Shown: positions 34,718 through 43,716 of the stretch, piece by piece
Layout of the letters: each line of letters opens with the position of its first letter
Numbering within the stretch: the stretch's first letter is position 1
DNA from: Ignavibacteriales bacterium
GTDB taxonomy: Bacteria > Bacteroidota > Ignavibacteria > Ignavibacteriales > Ignavibacteriaceae
Direction of reading: 5' to 3'
NCBI GenBank assembly: GCA_016709155.1
Contig: JADJEI010000001.1
Coordinates: forward strand, 1,364,001-1,428,000
Length of the DNA: 64,000 nt
The notes under the pieces: generated by a model
Told to the model about the DNA's origin: nothing
Seen by the model: only the letters and a program-made list of their open reading frames with translations
Database searches by the model: none
Translations under genes and position numbers: made by a program

Positions 34718-36145
34718 CTAATAAATTTTTGTGATTCGTGCATTACTAAAATAATGCATCAAAATTTCGTCAAACATAAACCCCCGGTATGCCATTACTG
34801 CAGCACCAATTTGACAAAGCCCGACACCATGCCCCCATCCTGCACCCCATATTATAAATCGCATTGGAATGCTATCTCTAAGTTCTCCTCTTTCAATCAC
34901 AATTGCTGAACTCAGCAAATGAGTTTTTGAAAGAACTTTTCTAATTTCCAATTCTTTACCTATAACAAAAGTTTTTTTTGAGCCTACAATTCTAAGCTTT
35001 ACCAGTCTTGCAGATTTTCCTCTTTCAACAGGTTGAAGGTCAATAATGCTTCCGAAATCAATTCCGGTTTTTTGTTTTATTATGTCAGAAAGTTCCTGCT
35101 GTGTATATTCAACTTTCCAGCGGTAAAAATTTTTTGTCTCACGATCATAATCCTGCAATACTTGCGAAAGAATCCGATTATCCAATGTATTACAAAACGC
35201 AGGCGGATTTCCTTTGATCCATTTACTAGAATTTGCTTCACTGGTGAAATCGAGATTATAATTATCCGGTTCAAATTTGTAATCAAGAACAGATTTTAAA
35301 TAATTATGATGAACAGGCTGCCAAACATTTTCGAATTCTTCAGTAATTCCTCCGCAGGATTGAGAATAACGGGCATCGCAAATATTTCCACTATCAGTAA
35401 GCACTTGCCCCATTGTTTGTTCGATTGCCTGGCGTGCAATTTCAGTTGTTATTTTTGTTACGCCATGAAATCTTTGGCAGTGATCATCAGAACAAACATC
35501 ATAAAGCTCATGCTCCTGTTTATCATACCAAACTATTTTTTCACTTTCGCTTTTATTTTCAATTTGAGCCGGGACAGATTCAACTTCACTTTTTTCTATT
35601 GATTTATTTTCCAACTGACGCAGAAGCCAGCTTCTTGAAACAATAGCATGAGCTTTCAATAATTGCAAGGAAGATTTTGCACTCATCTCCGAAGAGATAA
35701 CACTGACAAGATAATTTTCAAGAGGGAGGAAATTTATTGCAATGATCTTTTGCCCGTGCTTTAAAAGTTTAAGCTGATAAATAAACCTCTGTTTCTCTTT
35801 TCTCTCCCAATGAAATTCTTTACCGATTGGTACCTCTTTAATCAAAAACGATTCTGCAATCGGGTCTGTCGGTTCAAATATGATTTCATCACTGATTTCC
35901 ATTTTATCGGATTTACTTCGGCAAATAATTCTGTCATTAATTATTTCAGCGGAAAAGGGTCCGCTGAAAATTTGTCGAAATCCGAAAGAATGAAAGTCGC
36001 CGTATAACTCAAAATCAATTTTATCGGCCGTTAAAATCCCGACAGTAATCCACGGCTCTTGTTTAAATTTTTTCATTAATAATTTCTCAAATCCACTTTT
36101 TGTGAACCAAATATAATGATAAGCGCAGAAATATTTATTCAGCAA
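34718..36145 (-). CDS. SpoIID/LytB domain protein
   Basis: 475 residues from the first ATG; an internal ATG at 36076 (MKKFKQEPWITVGIL) is a credible alternative start giving 452. The SpoIID core is clear: LENYLVSVISSEMSAKSSLQ, LKAHAIVSRSWLL, then AIEQTMGQVL, ICDARYSQSCGG and the late GWGHGVGLCQIGA. SpoIID of sporulating Firmicutes is a lytic transglycosylase acting on peptidoglycan; related proteins are common in non-sporulating Gram-negatives with unclear roles. A conserved Cys/His pair (CSDDHCQRFHG) resembles the metal-linked insertion seen in the family. No signal peptide is obvious. It is the first gene of an operon with two glycosyltransferases. Confidence 0.85.
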   Translation of the reverse strand: MLNKYFCAYHYIWFTKSGFEKLLMKKFKQEPWITVGILTADKIDFELYGDFHSFGFRQIFSGPFSAEIINDRIICRSKSDKMEISDEIIFEPTDPIAESFLIKEVPIGKEFHWERKEKQRFIYQLKLLKHGQKIIAINFLPLENYLVSVISSEMSAKSSLQLLKAHAIVSRSWLLRQLENKSIEKSEVESVPAQIENKSESEKIVWYDKQEHELYDVCSDDHCQRFHGVTKITTEIARQAIEQTMGQVLTDSGNICDARYSQSCGGITEEFENVWQPVHHNYLKSVLDYKFEPDNYNLDFTSEANSSKWIKGNPPAFCNTLDNRILSQVLQDYDRETKNFYRWKVEYTQQELSDIIKQKTGIDFGSIIDLQPVERGKSARLVKLRIVGSKKTFVIGKELEIRKVLSKTHLLSSAIVIERGELRDSIPMRFIIWGAGWGHGVGLCQIGAAVMAYRGFMFDEILMHYFSNARITKIY

Positions 36146-36220
36146 TAGATATGACTTATTAGCAAATTATTTTCAATCTCTCTAAATTGAATAAAAAGAA
36201 TAATCATTTTATAAATCATA

Positions 36221-37138
36221 ATGGTTCAAAAAGAAAAAGTAAGTATAATCGGGTTTCCTATGGATCTTGGATCCGGCAGGCGGGGTGTTGATATGGGTCC
36301 TTCAGCTCTAAGGATTGCTGAACTTAGTTCCAAGTTAATAAATCTTGGTTATGAGGTTGAAGATTTAGGAAATGTTCAAATAGAAATAATGGAACGCCAA
36401 AAAGTTACTGACGAAAAACTCAAATACTTAAATGAAATTCTAAAGACATCAAAACTATTAGCGTCAAAAGTTGAAAATATTTTAGGTAGAAATAGATTTC
36501 CATTGATAATTGGCGGTGATCATTCTATGGCAATAGGAACAATTGCAGGTATTTCGGCTCATTGTAAGAAGAACAAATTACGACTCGGTGTAATCTGGAT
36601 TGACGCACACGCGGATATGAATACAGATAAAACCACTCCTTCGGGAAATATTCATGGAATGCCATTGGCGGCATGCATGGGTGTGGGAAATGAAAAGCTG
36701 GTTAATTTTTATGGATTCGCTCCAAAAGTTAAACCCGAAAATGTTGCCCTAATCGGAATCAGAAGTGTTGATAGTGAAGAAAGAAAAACAATCAAAAAAC
36801 TTCAGGTACCGGTCTATACTATGTCTGATGTTGATAAGCTTGGTATTCACAGAATTATTTCGAGAGTACTGAAGCAATTCAAAGAAAAGGTTGATCATAT
36901 TCACGTTAGTTTTGACGTTGATAGTGTGGATCCATCAGTAGCTCCGGGCGTTGGAACACCTGTTGCAGGGGGTTTGAGTTATCGTGAAACTCACTTACTG
37001 ATGGAATCAATTGCTGAGTGCGGATGTATGTCTTCATTAGAGGTCACCGAAGTAAACCCAATTCTGGATAATAGAAATCAAAGTGCCGTATTTACAGTTG
37101 ATGTTATTGCGTCAAGCATGGGGCAGCGTATTTTGTGA
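36221..37138 (+). CDS. rocF: Arginase
   Basis: 305 residues, the usual length. It hydrolyses arginine to ornithine and urea with a binuclear manganese centre. The metal-ligand motifs are all present: GGDHSMAIG (about residues 97-105), WIDAHADMNT (about residues 126-135) and SFDVDSVDP (about residues 229-237), with SSLEVTEVNP near the C-terminus. The N-terminal GFPMDLGSGRRGVDMGPSALR is typical of true arginases more than agmatinases. It overlaps the next gene by 4 bases (GTGA). The start region is divergent from the SpoIID-like gene, with only 75 bases between them. Confidence 0.93.
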   Translation: MVQKEKVSIIGFPMDLGSGRRGVDMGPSALRIAELSSKLINLGYEVEDLGNVQIEIMERQKVTDEKLKYLNEILKTSKLLASKVENILGRNRFPLIIGGDHSMAIGTIAGISAHCKKNKLRLGVIWIDAHADMNTDKTTPSGNIHGMPLAACMGVGNEKLVNFYGFAPKVKPENVALIGIRSVDSEERKTIKKLQVPVYTMSDVDKLGIHRIISRVLKQFKEKVDHIHVSFDVDSVDPSVAPGVGTPVAGGLSYRETHLLMESIAECGCMSSLEVTEVNPILDNRNQSAVFTVDVIASSMGQRIL

Positions 37139-37635
37139 ACAGTTCGAAAATTATTTTCCCCATCGTTATCCTTTTGCTGCTTGTATTTTATACTTTGAAA
37201 TTTTTCGATGTGATTTATTTTTCTTTAGTTGAATTGGCAGCGTTCATTTTTTGTTTCTGGGGTTTTAAAAAAGCTGTGGATGGATTTAGTTCTGCTGATC
37301 GCAGAAAAGTTTTCTTCGGTACAATAATCTTTCTTTCTAGCCTGACCGTAATCATCCTTTATCATTTCGAATTTTTTACTATTAGAGAAATGATTATACC
37401 TGTAATATTAATGATACTGGGTGGGGGTTTTCTCATGCTGTTTTTTACCTCTACCGATAACATAATGCTGGCGTTTGTATCCGCTGTATTATTTGGTTTT
37501 AGTTTATTAATAGTTATAAATAGTGGCAGGGCTGATATAGTGCTTTTCTTAAAAAACCTTTGGGAGCTTATTCTAAACTTGTGGTATTTGTTCTTGTTGT
37601 TATTCGGGATAGTCTATTTATTCAATAGAAAGTGA
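37135..37635 (+). CDS. Small polytopic membrane protein of unknown function
   Basis: 166 residues from a GTG that overlaps the arginase stop. It is almost entirely hydrophobic, with about six predicted membrane segments (roughly residues 7-25, 28-46, 60-77, 86-104, 110-127, 142-162) separated by short charged loops (SSADRRKV). I do not recognise a family. Translational coupling to arginase suggests cotranscription, though a functional link is not shown. It converges on the anti-sigma gene with only two bases between stops. Confidence 0.7.
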   Translation: MNSSKIIFPIVILLLLVFYTLKFFDVIYFSLVELAAFIFCFWGFKKAVDGFSSADRRKVFFGTIIFLSSLTVIILYHFEFFTIREMIIPVILMILGGGFLMLFFTSTDNIMLAFVSAVLFGFSLLIVINSGRADIVLFLKNLWELILNLWYLFLLLFGIVYLFNRK

Positions 37636-37637
37636 AT

Positions 37638-38813
37638 TCACTCAATACCCCCTTCAAATAAAATTTTACTCCCGGGTGCATCCGTCTTGTCATCAGGGTC
37701 TTCAATTAATAAAAATTTACTTCCGGGCTGAATTAAAAAATCTGAAAAAGTAAAGTTTTTAAAATCCATTCGCTGTAAAGAAGTAAAGACACTCAAGGAA
37801 TAATAATCTGCTCCAACATTTCCCCAAAGATGATATGCTCTGCCCGTTTCGATAGCAGGTAATTCCGATAGCTGCAAAACACCCCTGCCTTCTGATGGAT
37901 CAAGAAATACTTTGGCAAATCCGTTATCAAGTTTATTTGTTCTTTGCAGATTTACAACTCTTAATTCCCTGGAATCGAGAATGGCTTGCAAAGAGGAATT
38001 GCCTTCAAACTGAGCTGAAAGAGTTGTGATTTCCTGATTTAGATGATCAACCTGCATTTGATAATTATCTACATCCGAAGAGAACTTGAAATACATAATT
38101 ACTAATCCAACAGCAACTATAAAAAACAAAACGAAAGAAATAATTTGAAACAGATAACTTTTTTTCTTCGGTGCATAATCCTCAAATGTGTTTCGTCTGC
38201 TTTCAGGCTTATAAGGTAAAACATGCTTGCTGCTTTGCGGAATATTTAATTCAGTACTTCTATCTTCTTCCTGAATATCAATTCCCGGTTCGTTAGTAAT
38301 AAGCTGGGAATTTTCTTTTTGTGACTCTGCTTTTACTTTACCAACAAGTTTTTCGATTTCATTCTCAAGCTTCGTGCTTACATTTTCAAGCGATTCAACT
38401 TCCTCAAACTCATCATCAATTTTCATTAAACTTGGCGGCTCTTCATCAACCGGAAAATCTACTCCCGGGGTTTCCTCTTCAACTTGAACAGCAGGCAAGT
38501 CTTCCAAAATATTTTCTTGAATTTCGGTGGTTGGTTCACTGATAATTTCAGAATTGTTCAAAGTCGCCTGTTTCACTTTTGTCCTTATCTCGTCTTTTAT
38601 CCGATAAAGTTTTCTTGCAACTTTATCTTTCAATTGAGATGGAGGGTTTTCAATTTGTAGAGTGACAGGCAGTAGTGACAAATCATTTTGAAGTGCTGCC
38701 AGCTCGGTTAGGAAAGAATCATCTTGAAATTCAGAAGAGTCCTTTAATTCAGAGAGTTTTTTCCAGCCGAAAGAAATAGCAAGTTGAAGTTCTTTTCTTT
38801 CTTCTGTAGTCAT
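37638..38813 (-). CDS. Anti-sigma factor, RskA-like
   Basis: 391 residues. A cytoplasmic N-terminal region rich in acidic residues (about 1-225) leads to one membrane segment (IISFVLFFIVAVGLVIMYF, about residues 228-246), a short coiled coil (about 250-275) and an extracytoplasmic C-terminal domain. In the latter, GRAYHLWGNVGADYYSLSVF and the surrounding beta-rich sequence resemble the RskA (anti-sigma-K) domain. It overlaps the sigma factor gene by four bases, the standard arrangement for a membrane anti-sigma that holds its ECF partner until an envelope signal triggers its proteolysis. No zinc-binding HxxxCxxC motif is seen at the N-terminus. Confidence 0.85.
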   Translation of the reverse strand: MTTEERKELQLAISFGWKKLSELKDSSEFQDDSFLTELAALQNDLSLLPVTLQIENPPSQLKDKVARKLYRIKDEIRTKVKQATLNNSEIISEPTTEIQENILEDLPAVQVEEETPGVDFPVDEEPPSLMKIDDEFEEVESLENVSTKLENEIEKLVGKVKAESQKENSQLITNEPGIDIQEEDRSTELNIPQSSKHVLPYKPESRRNTFEDYAPKKKSYLFQIISFVLFFIVAVGLVIMYFKFSSDVDNYQMQVDHLNQEITTLSAQFEGNSSLQAILDSRELRVVNLQRTNKLDNGFAKVFLDPSEGRGVLQLSELPAIETGRAYHLWGNVGADYYSLSVFTSLQRMDFKNFTFSDFLIQPGSKFLLIEDPDDKTDAPGSKILFEGGIE

Positions 38814-39393
38814 ACTGCCTCCCCCTTAGATAGATTATCTCTCAAAATATTTACAGCAACTTTAATTTTGGCTTTCACCGTTTGCGGTGGGATGTGAAGT
38901 CTTGCCGCAATTTCATCAGAAGTTAATCCTTCGTAATAGGCAAGGTTAATTACGTATTGCTGGGCGTCAGTCAATTTTTTAAATGCCTTATCTATTATTT
39001 CTTTTCTATCCAGTGCCAGTTTTATCTCGGGCAATTCTGATTTTAAAATGGAGTGTGGAATTATATTCTCATCTTCAAAAGAGTCATCATATTCCGGAAG
39101 AGACGTTGAATCTTTTTGCCGGCTTAAAAAATCCAACGCTTTATTTCTTGTTAGATTAATAATCCAACTGTAAACATTTCCATTGTCGAAGTCGAATAAA
39201 TTGCTTTTGCGCCAGATGATTACAAAAACATCGCTAAGAATTTCCTCACAATATTTTTCTTCCCCGAAATCTTTTTAACCATTGTAAAAAGTATTGGAGA
39301 ATACCGATTGTATAATAATTCTAACGCTTTGGAATCAAATTCTGATACCTTACGCATTAGTTCTATATCTGAAAAATTGGTGCCTGTTATCAT
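38810..39393 (-). pseudogene. ECF RNA polymerase sigma factor, frameshifted
   Basis: The C-terminal frame (38810-39136) holds region 4 (AQQYVINLAYYEGLTSDEIA, then LHIPPQTVKAKI helix-turn-helix). Reading further upstream in the same frame gives EEKYCEEILSDVFVIIWRKS and YSWIINLTRNKALDFL, typical region 2. The N-terminus, MITGTNFSDIELMRKVSEFD, starts at ATG 39393-39391 in another frame. The two join if one base is added in the CCCC run (plus strand) at 39262-39265, giving KKISGEEKYCEE. So this is a complete ECF factor of about 194 residues broken by one missing base. It pairs with the overlapping anti-sigma gene. Preservation on both sides suggests a sequence error or a very young mutation. Confidence 0.88.
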
Positions 39394-39567
39394 CACATTA
39401 TTTAGAGAAGTTTTTATGTTACTGCAAAACTAAATTTAAGTAGCATTAAAATCAACTTTTATTAGAAAAGTTTCAACGAGATAATTATAAAACTTCGCTA
39501 ATTTTATAGTTAATTTTCTTAAATCCTTATTTAGTATTTTTAACAGTTAAATAGATTAAACAACGAA

Positions 39568-42153
39568 ATGACTTCAAATGAAATAAGACAACAATTTTTA
39601 GTTTTTTTTAAAAGTAAACAACACCGGATAGTGCCATCCTCTCCGGTTGTTCCGTATGATGACCCAACTTTGCTTTTTACAAATGCAGGGATGAATCAAT
39701 TTAAAGATGTTTTTCTTAATACTGGAAAACGTGAATATCTTCGTGCAGCCGACACGCAAAAATGTATCCGCGTTTCAGGCAAACACAATGATCTTGAGGA
39801 AGTCGGGCACGATACTTATCATCATACTTTTTTTGAAATGCTTGGCAATTGGTCGTTTGGTGATTACTATAAAAAAGAAGCAATTAAATGGGCTTGGGAA
39901 TTACTAACAGAAGTTTGGAAATTGCCGAAGGAAAGACTTTGGGCAACGGTTTATAAAGATGATGACGAAGCTCTTAAATTTTGGGAAACTCAAACTGATA
40001 TAAATCCGAAACACATTTTAAAATTTGCAGAGAAAGATAATTTTTGGGAAATGGGTGAAACCGGTCCGTGCGGTCCGTGTTCGGAAATTCACATTAATGT
40101 TGGTGATGATTTTGATAATCCCAAATACGTAAATGCCGGCGTTCCCGAATGCATCGAAATTTGGAATCTTGTTTTCATTCAATATAACCGTGACGAATCA
40201 GGAAAACTTAATGACTTACCTGCAAAACACGTTGATACAGGGATGGGCTTCGAGCGCGTTTGTGCAGTACTTCAAAATAAAAAATCAAACTATGATACCG
40301 ATGTTTTTACTCCGCTGATTAATAAAATTGAAGCGATAAGCAGCATAAAGTATAAAGCAAAAGATCACCAGATAGCAATGCGCGTAATCGCTGATCATAT
40401 TCGAGCGCTTACTTTTGCAATTGCTGATGGCGCTGTGCCGGGCAATGAAGGGCGGGGCTATGTACTGCGAAGAATTTTAAGACGCGCAGCTCGTTACGGC
40501 AGAAAGTTAAAATTAAATGAACCTTTTCTTTTCCAGCTTGTGACGGTTATTTCTGAAACGATGGGGGGTGTATTCCCTGAAGTGAATGAAAAGAAAGAAT
40601 ACGTGCAAAAGGTAATCAAAGCTGAAGAAGAAAGTTTTAACGCTACACTTGATCGTGGGATAGAGCTGTTCGATGAAGTAATTAAAAAACTCAATCATAA
40701 AAAATTGAAAACTATTCCCGGCGAAGCGGTATTTAAACTTTATGATACATTCGGTTTTCCTGAGGACCTCACAAATATCATGGCTCAGGAAAAAGGATTT
40801 ACAATTGACGAAGATGGTTTTAATAAGTTAATGGATCAGCAAAAGGAACGTGCACGCGATGCTTCAAAGGACAAGTTTGCTTCAGTTAATATTTCCGCAA
40901 ACGACCTTTCGACTTTTAATCTTTTGAATAATTCTGCAACAGAATTTACAGGCTACACCGAACTAAAATCAACTGCGAAAGTCATTGGAATTAAAATCGA
41001 AAATGATAATGAGTTGATTATCCTCGATAAGTCTCCCTTCTATGTAGAATCGGGCGGACAAATAGATGACCTCGGAAAACTGATTTTCGAATCTAATTCT
41101 TTTAATGTTGTTGATGTTTTTAAAGTTGATAACAGAATTATTCATGTCATGGAGAACGACAGCAAAAATATTTTGAGACCCGGGACTGAACTGATTGCCG
41201 AAGTTGATTCAAACCGCCGATGGGATATTATGCGAAATCATTCTGCTACTCATTTCCTTCATAAAGCTTTGCGAACAATTATCGGAACTCATGTTCAGCA
41301 GGCTGGGTCTTATGTTGGGCCAGATAGACTGCGATTTGATTTTTCTCACTTCGCAAAATTGAGCACCGAAGAATTACAAGACATCGAAGCACTCGTTAAT
41401 GAACAACTCCGCAGAAATCTTAAGTTGATTCATCATCGCGATACACCATTTGAACAAGCAAAGAAAATGGGCGCACTAATGTTCTTCGGTGATAAGTACG
41501 GCGACAAGGTTAATGTTGTTCAGTTCGGCGATTTTACTATGGAGTTCTGCGGCGGTACTCATGTCTACAATTCTTCGGAAATTGGTTTATTCAAAATAAT
41601 CAGTGAATCTTCTGTTGCCAGCGGCGTAAGGAGAATTGAAGCGGTTACAGGTGCCGGAGTTGAAAAATATATTCATTCACAACTTGAACAACTCAAAACA
41701 GGCGAACAAAAAATCGAAGAACTTTACGAAGCTAAAAAGAAACTTGAAAAAGAAATTGCCGAATTGCGGATGAAAGATAAGCTCGGACAGCTTGATCATA
41801 TCCTCTCCCTTTCATCTGAAGAAAAAGGAATAAAAATATTTAAAGGAAAAGTTCATGCCGATAGTATGGATGAACTAAAATCCTTTGGCGATGAAATGAG
41901 AAGTAAAATGGGCAGCGGTGTTGGCGTTCTAATAGCACAAATTGACGATAAAGCGGGCATTGTTGCCGTTGTCAGCGACGACCTGATCAAGCAGAAGAAT
42001 CTCAGCGCCGGAAAAATTGTTGGCGAGCTTGCAAAACTTGTCGGCGGCGGAGGGGGTGGACGTGCACATCTTGCAACTGCCGGCGGTAAAGATGTTCAGC
42101 ATATTGTTACGGCACTAACTAAAGTTGAAAAAATTATCTCGAAATTTTTATAG
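39568..42153 (+). CDS. alaS: Alanine-tRNA ligase
   Basis: 861 residues, normal for bacterial AlaRS. It charges tRNA-Ala in the cytoplasm. The class II catalytic core starts at the N-terminus (IRQQFLVFFKSKQHRIVPSS; LFTNAGMNQFKDVFL). The editing domain has the zinc-type motifs HSATHFLHKAL and FCGGTHV, and the C-Ala domain ends with the glycine-rich LVGGGGGGRAHLATAGG. All motifs look intact. It is divergent from the ECF sigma gene, 174 bases away, and followed 63 bases later by the hemN-like gene, so it is probably monocistronic or loosely linked. Confidence 0.97.
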   Translation: MTSNEIRQQFLVFFKSKQHRIVPSSPVVPYDDPTLLFTNAGMNQFKDVFLNTGKREYLRAADTQKCIRVSGKHNDLEEVGHDTYHHTFFEMLGNWSFGDYYKKEAIKWAWELLTEVWKLPKERLWATVYKDDDEALKFWETQTDINPKHILKFAEKDNFWEMGETGPCGPCSEIHINVGDDFDNPKYVNAGVPECIEIWNLVFIQYNRDESGKLNDLPAKHVDTGMGFERVCAVLQNKKSNYDTDVFTPLINKIEAISSIKYKAKDHQIAMRVIADHIRALTFAIADGAVPGNEGRGYVLRRILRRAARYGRKLKLNEPFLFQLVTVISETMGGVFPEVNEKKEYVQKVIKAEEESFNATLDRGIELFDEVIKKLNHKKLKTIPGEAVFKLYDTFGFPEDLTNIMAQEKGFTIDEDGFNKLMDQQKERARDASKDKFASVNISANDLSTFNLLNNSATEFTGYTELKSTAKVIGIKIENDNELIILDKSPFYVESGGQIDDLGKLIFESNSFNVVDVFKVDNRIIHVMENDSKNILRPGTELIAEVDSNRRWDIMRNHSATHFLHKALRTIIGTHVQQAGSYVGPDRLRFDFSHFAKLSTEELQDIEALVNEQLRRNLKLIHHRDTPFEQAKKMGALMFFGDKYGDKVNVVQFGDFTMEFCGGTHVYNSSEIGLFKIISESSVASGVRRIEAVTGAGVEKYIHSQLEQLKTGEQKIEELYEAKKKLEKEIAELRMKDKLGQLDHILSLSSEEKGIKIFKGKVHADSMDELKSFGDEMRSKMGSGVGVLIAQIDDKAGIVAVVSDDLIKQKNLSAGKIVGELAKLVGGGGGGRAHLATAGGKDVQHIVTALTKVEKIISKFL

Positions 42154-42216
42154 CAAAACGAAAACAATTGTAAAGAATTGCCGCCCGATAAATAATAATG
42201 ATTAAATGGAGATTTT

Positions 42217-43593
42217 ATGTTCGAAGTTGATTTAAACAAATTTAAAAAATATGACAAGCCTGGTCCACGCTACACAAGTTACCCGACGGCTCCCCAGTTC
42301 AACGAAAAATTTACGCACGAAGATTATCTTGATGAAATCATAAAGACTAATTATGGAAATAATCTCCCCGACCTTTCGCTTTATTTCCATCTTCCTTATT
42401 GCGACACTTTGTGTTATTTCTGCGGCTGCAATATGCTTATCACACGCAACCGCGACAGGATCAAAGAATACATAAAATATCTTAAAAAAGAAATTGATCT
42501 GATTCGTACTTATTTACTGCCTGACAGAAAAGTTATTCAGCATCATTGGGGCGGGGGAACTCCGACACATCTAAACCCCGATGAAATAAATGAACTTGCT
42601 TCGTACATTGCTTCCTCTTTCAACTTCAACGGGAATGCTGAAGTTAGTTGTGAAATTGACCCGCGTGAACTTAGCCGCACTCATCTCGAAGCATTGCGCA
42701 GTAACGGCTTTAACAGAATAAGCATGGGGGTGCAGGATTTTAATGATAAAGTTCAGAAAGCAGTAAATAGAATTCAACCCGAAGAAATTACACGCCGGAC
42801 TGTACAGTGGGTTCGCGAGCTTGGTTTTCAAAGTATTAATCTTGATTTGATTTACGGTCTGCCTTTTCAAACGGTTGAATCATTTGCTGAGACTGTTGAT
42901 AAAATAATTGATGTTTCACCGGACAGAATTGCTGTGTTTAATTATGCACACGTGCCCTGGATGAAAAAACACATGGCGCTGATTCACCCCGAAGATATTC
43001 CTGCTGCAGAAGTGAAACTGGAAATACTAAAAATGACAATTGAAAAACTTTCTTCTGCCGGATATGAATTTATTGGTATGGATCATTTTGCAAAGCCAGA
43101 TGATGAACTTGCAATTGCTTTTCGTGAAAAAAAACTTTACAGAAATTTTCAGGGATACAGCACCAATGCGGGTGCCGATCTTTATGCTATGGGAATAACT
43201 TCGATCTCACAGTTAAAAAATATTTACGCTCAAAATTTTAAGACTGAAAAAGAGTATTATTTATGTCTCGATAATGAAAGGATCCCCACTACAAAAGGTT
43301 ATAAATTAACCGACGATGATCATTTGCGCAGAGAAGTGATAATGAAATTAATGTGTGACTTCGAATTGAACTATCAACCTATCGAAGAAAAATTCAAAAT
43401 AGATTTTAAAAAATATTTTGCTGCCGGTTTAAATAATCTTAAAGAAATGGAAGAAGACGAACTGATTGAGATTTCCGATAGCGGAATGAAAGTTAAAAAT
43501 ATGGGACGAATGTTGATTCGAAATATCGCGATCAATTTTGACGGCTACATAGAGCGTAAGGAAGACACTGCAAAGTATTCTCGCACTGTTTAA
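42217..43593 (+). CDS. hemN: Oxygen-independent coproporphyrinogen III oxidase (radical SAM)
   Basis: 458 residues, the length of true HemN. It converts coproporphyrinogen III to protoporphyrinogen IX using radical SAM chemistry without oxygen. The N-terminus has PRYTSYPTAPQF, and the cluster motif is YCDTLCYFCGCN, giving CxxxCxxC plus the extra Cys typical of HemN proper. HHWGGGTPTHL and SCEIDPREL follow, and the C-terminal HemN domain contains FQGYSTNAGADLYAMG. This separates it from HemW-type proteins that lack these features. GGAG at 42210 is a good ribosome-binding site for ATG 42217. It implies haem synthesis under low oxygen, consistent with the c-type cytochrome at 59366. Confidence 0.93.
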   Translation: MFEVDLNKFKKYDKPGPRYTSYPTAPQFNEKFTHEDYLDEIIKTNYGNNLPDLSLYFHLPYCDTLCYFCGCNMLITRNRDRIKEYIKYLKKEIDLIRTYLLPDRKVIQHHWGGGTPTHLNPDEINELASYIASSFNFNGNAEVSCEIDPRELSRTHLEALRSNGFNRISMGVQDFNDKVQKAVNRIQPEEITRRTVQWVRELGFQSINLDLIYGLPFQTVESFAETVDKIIDVSPDRIAVFNYAHVPWMKKHMALIHPEDIPAAEVKLEILKMTIEKLSSAGYEFIGMDHFAKPDDELAIAFREKKLYRNFQGYSTNAGADLYAMGITSISQLKNIYAQNFKTEKEYYLCLDNERIPTTKGYKLTDDDHLRREVIMKLMCDFELNYQPIEEKFKIDFKKYFAAGLNNLKEMEEDELIEISDSGMKVKNMGRMLIRNIAINFDGYIERKEDTAKYSRTV

Positions 43594-43716
43594 TATTTTT
43601 TAGAACAATAAGACATAACAAAAAATAATATTGCAATATTGAAGTAGAGCATTGATATTTTTTATAGTTTAACAAGTATAAATTCATGACTTTTGAAATT
43701 TAACCCCGGAGAAAAA

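Noticed and set aside
39568..43593. Antisense frames within alaS and hemN
   Set aside because: Overlap strongly conserved genes entirely and have no start signals.
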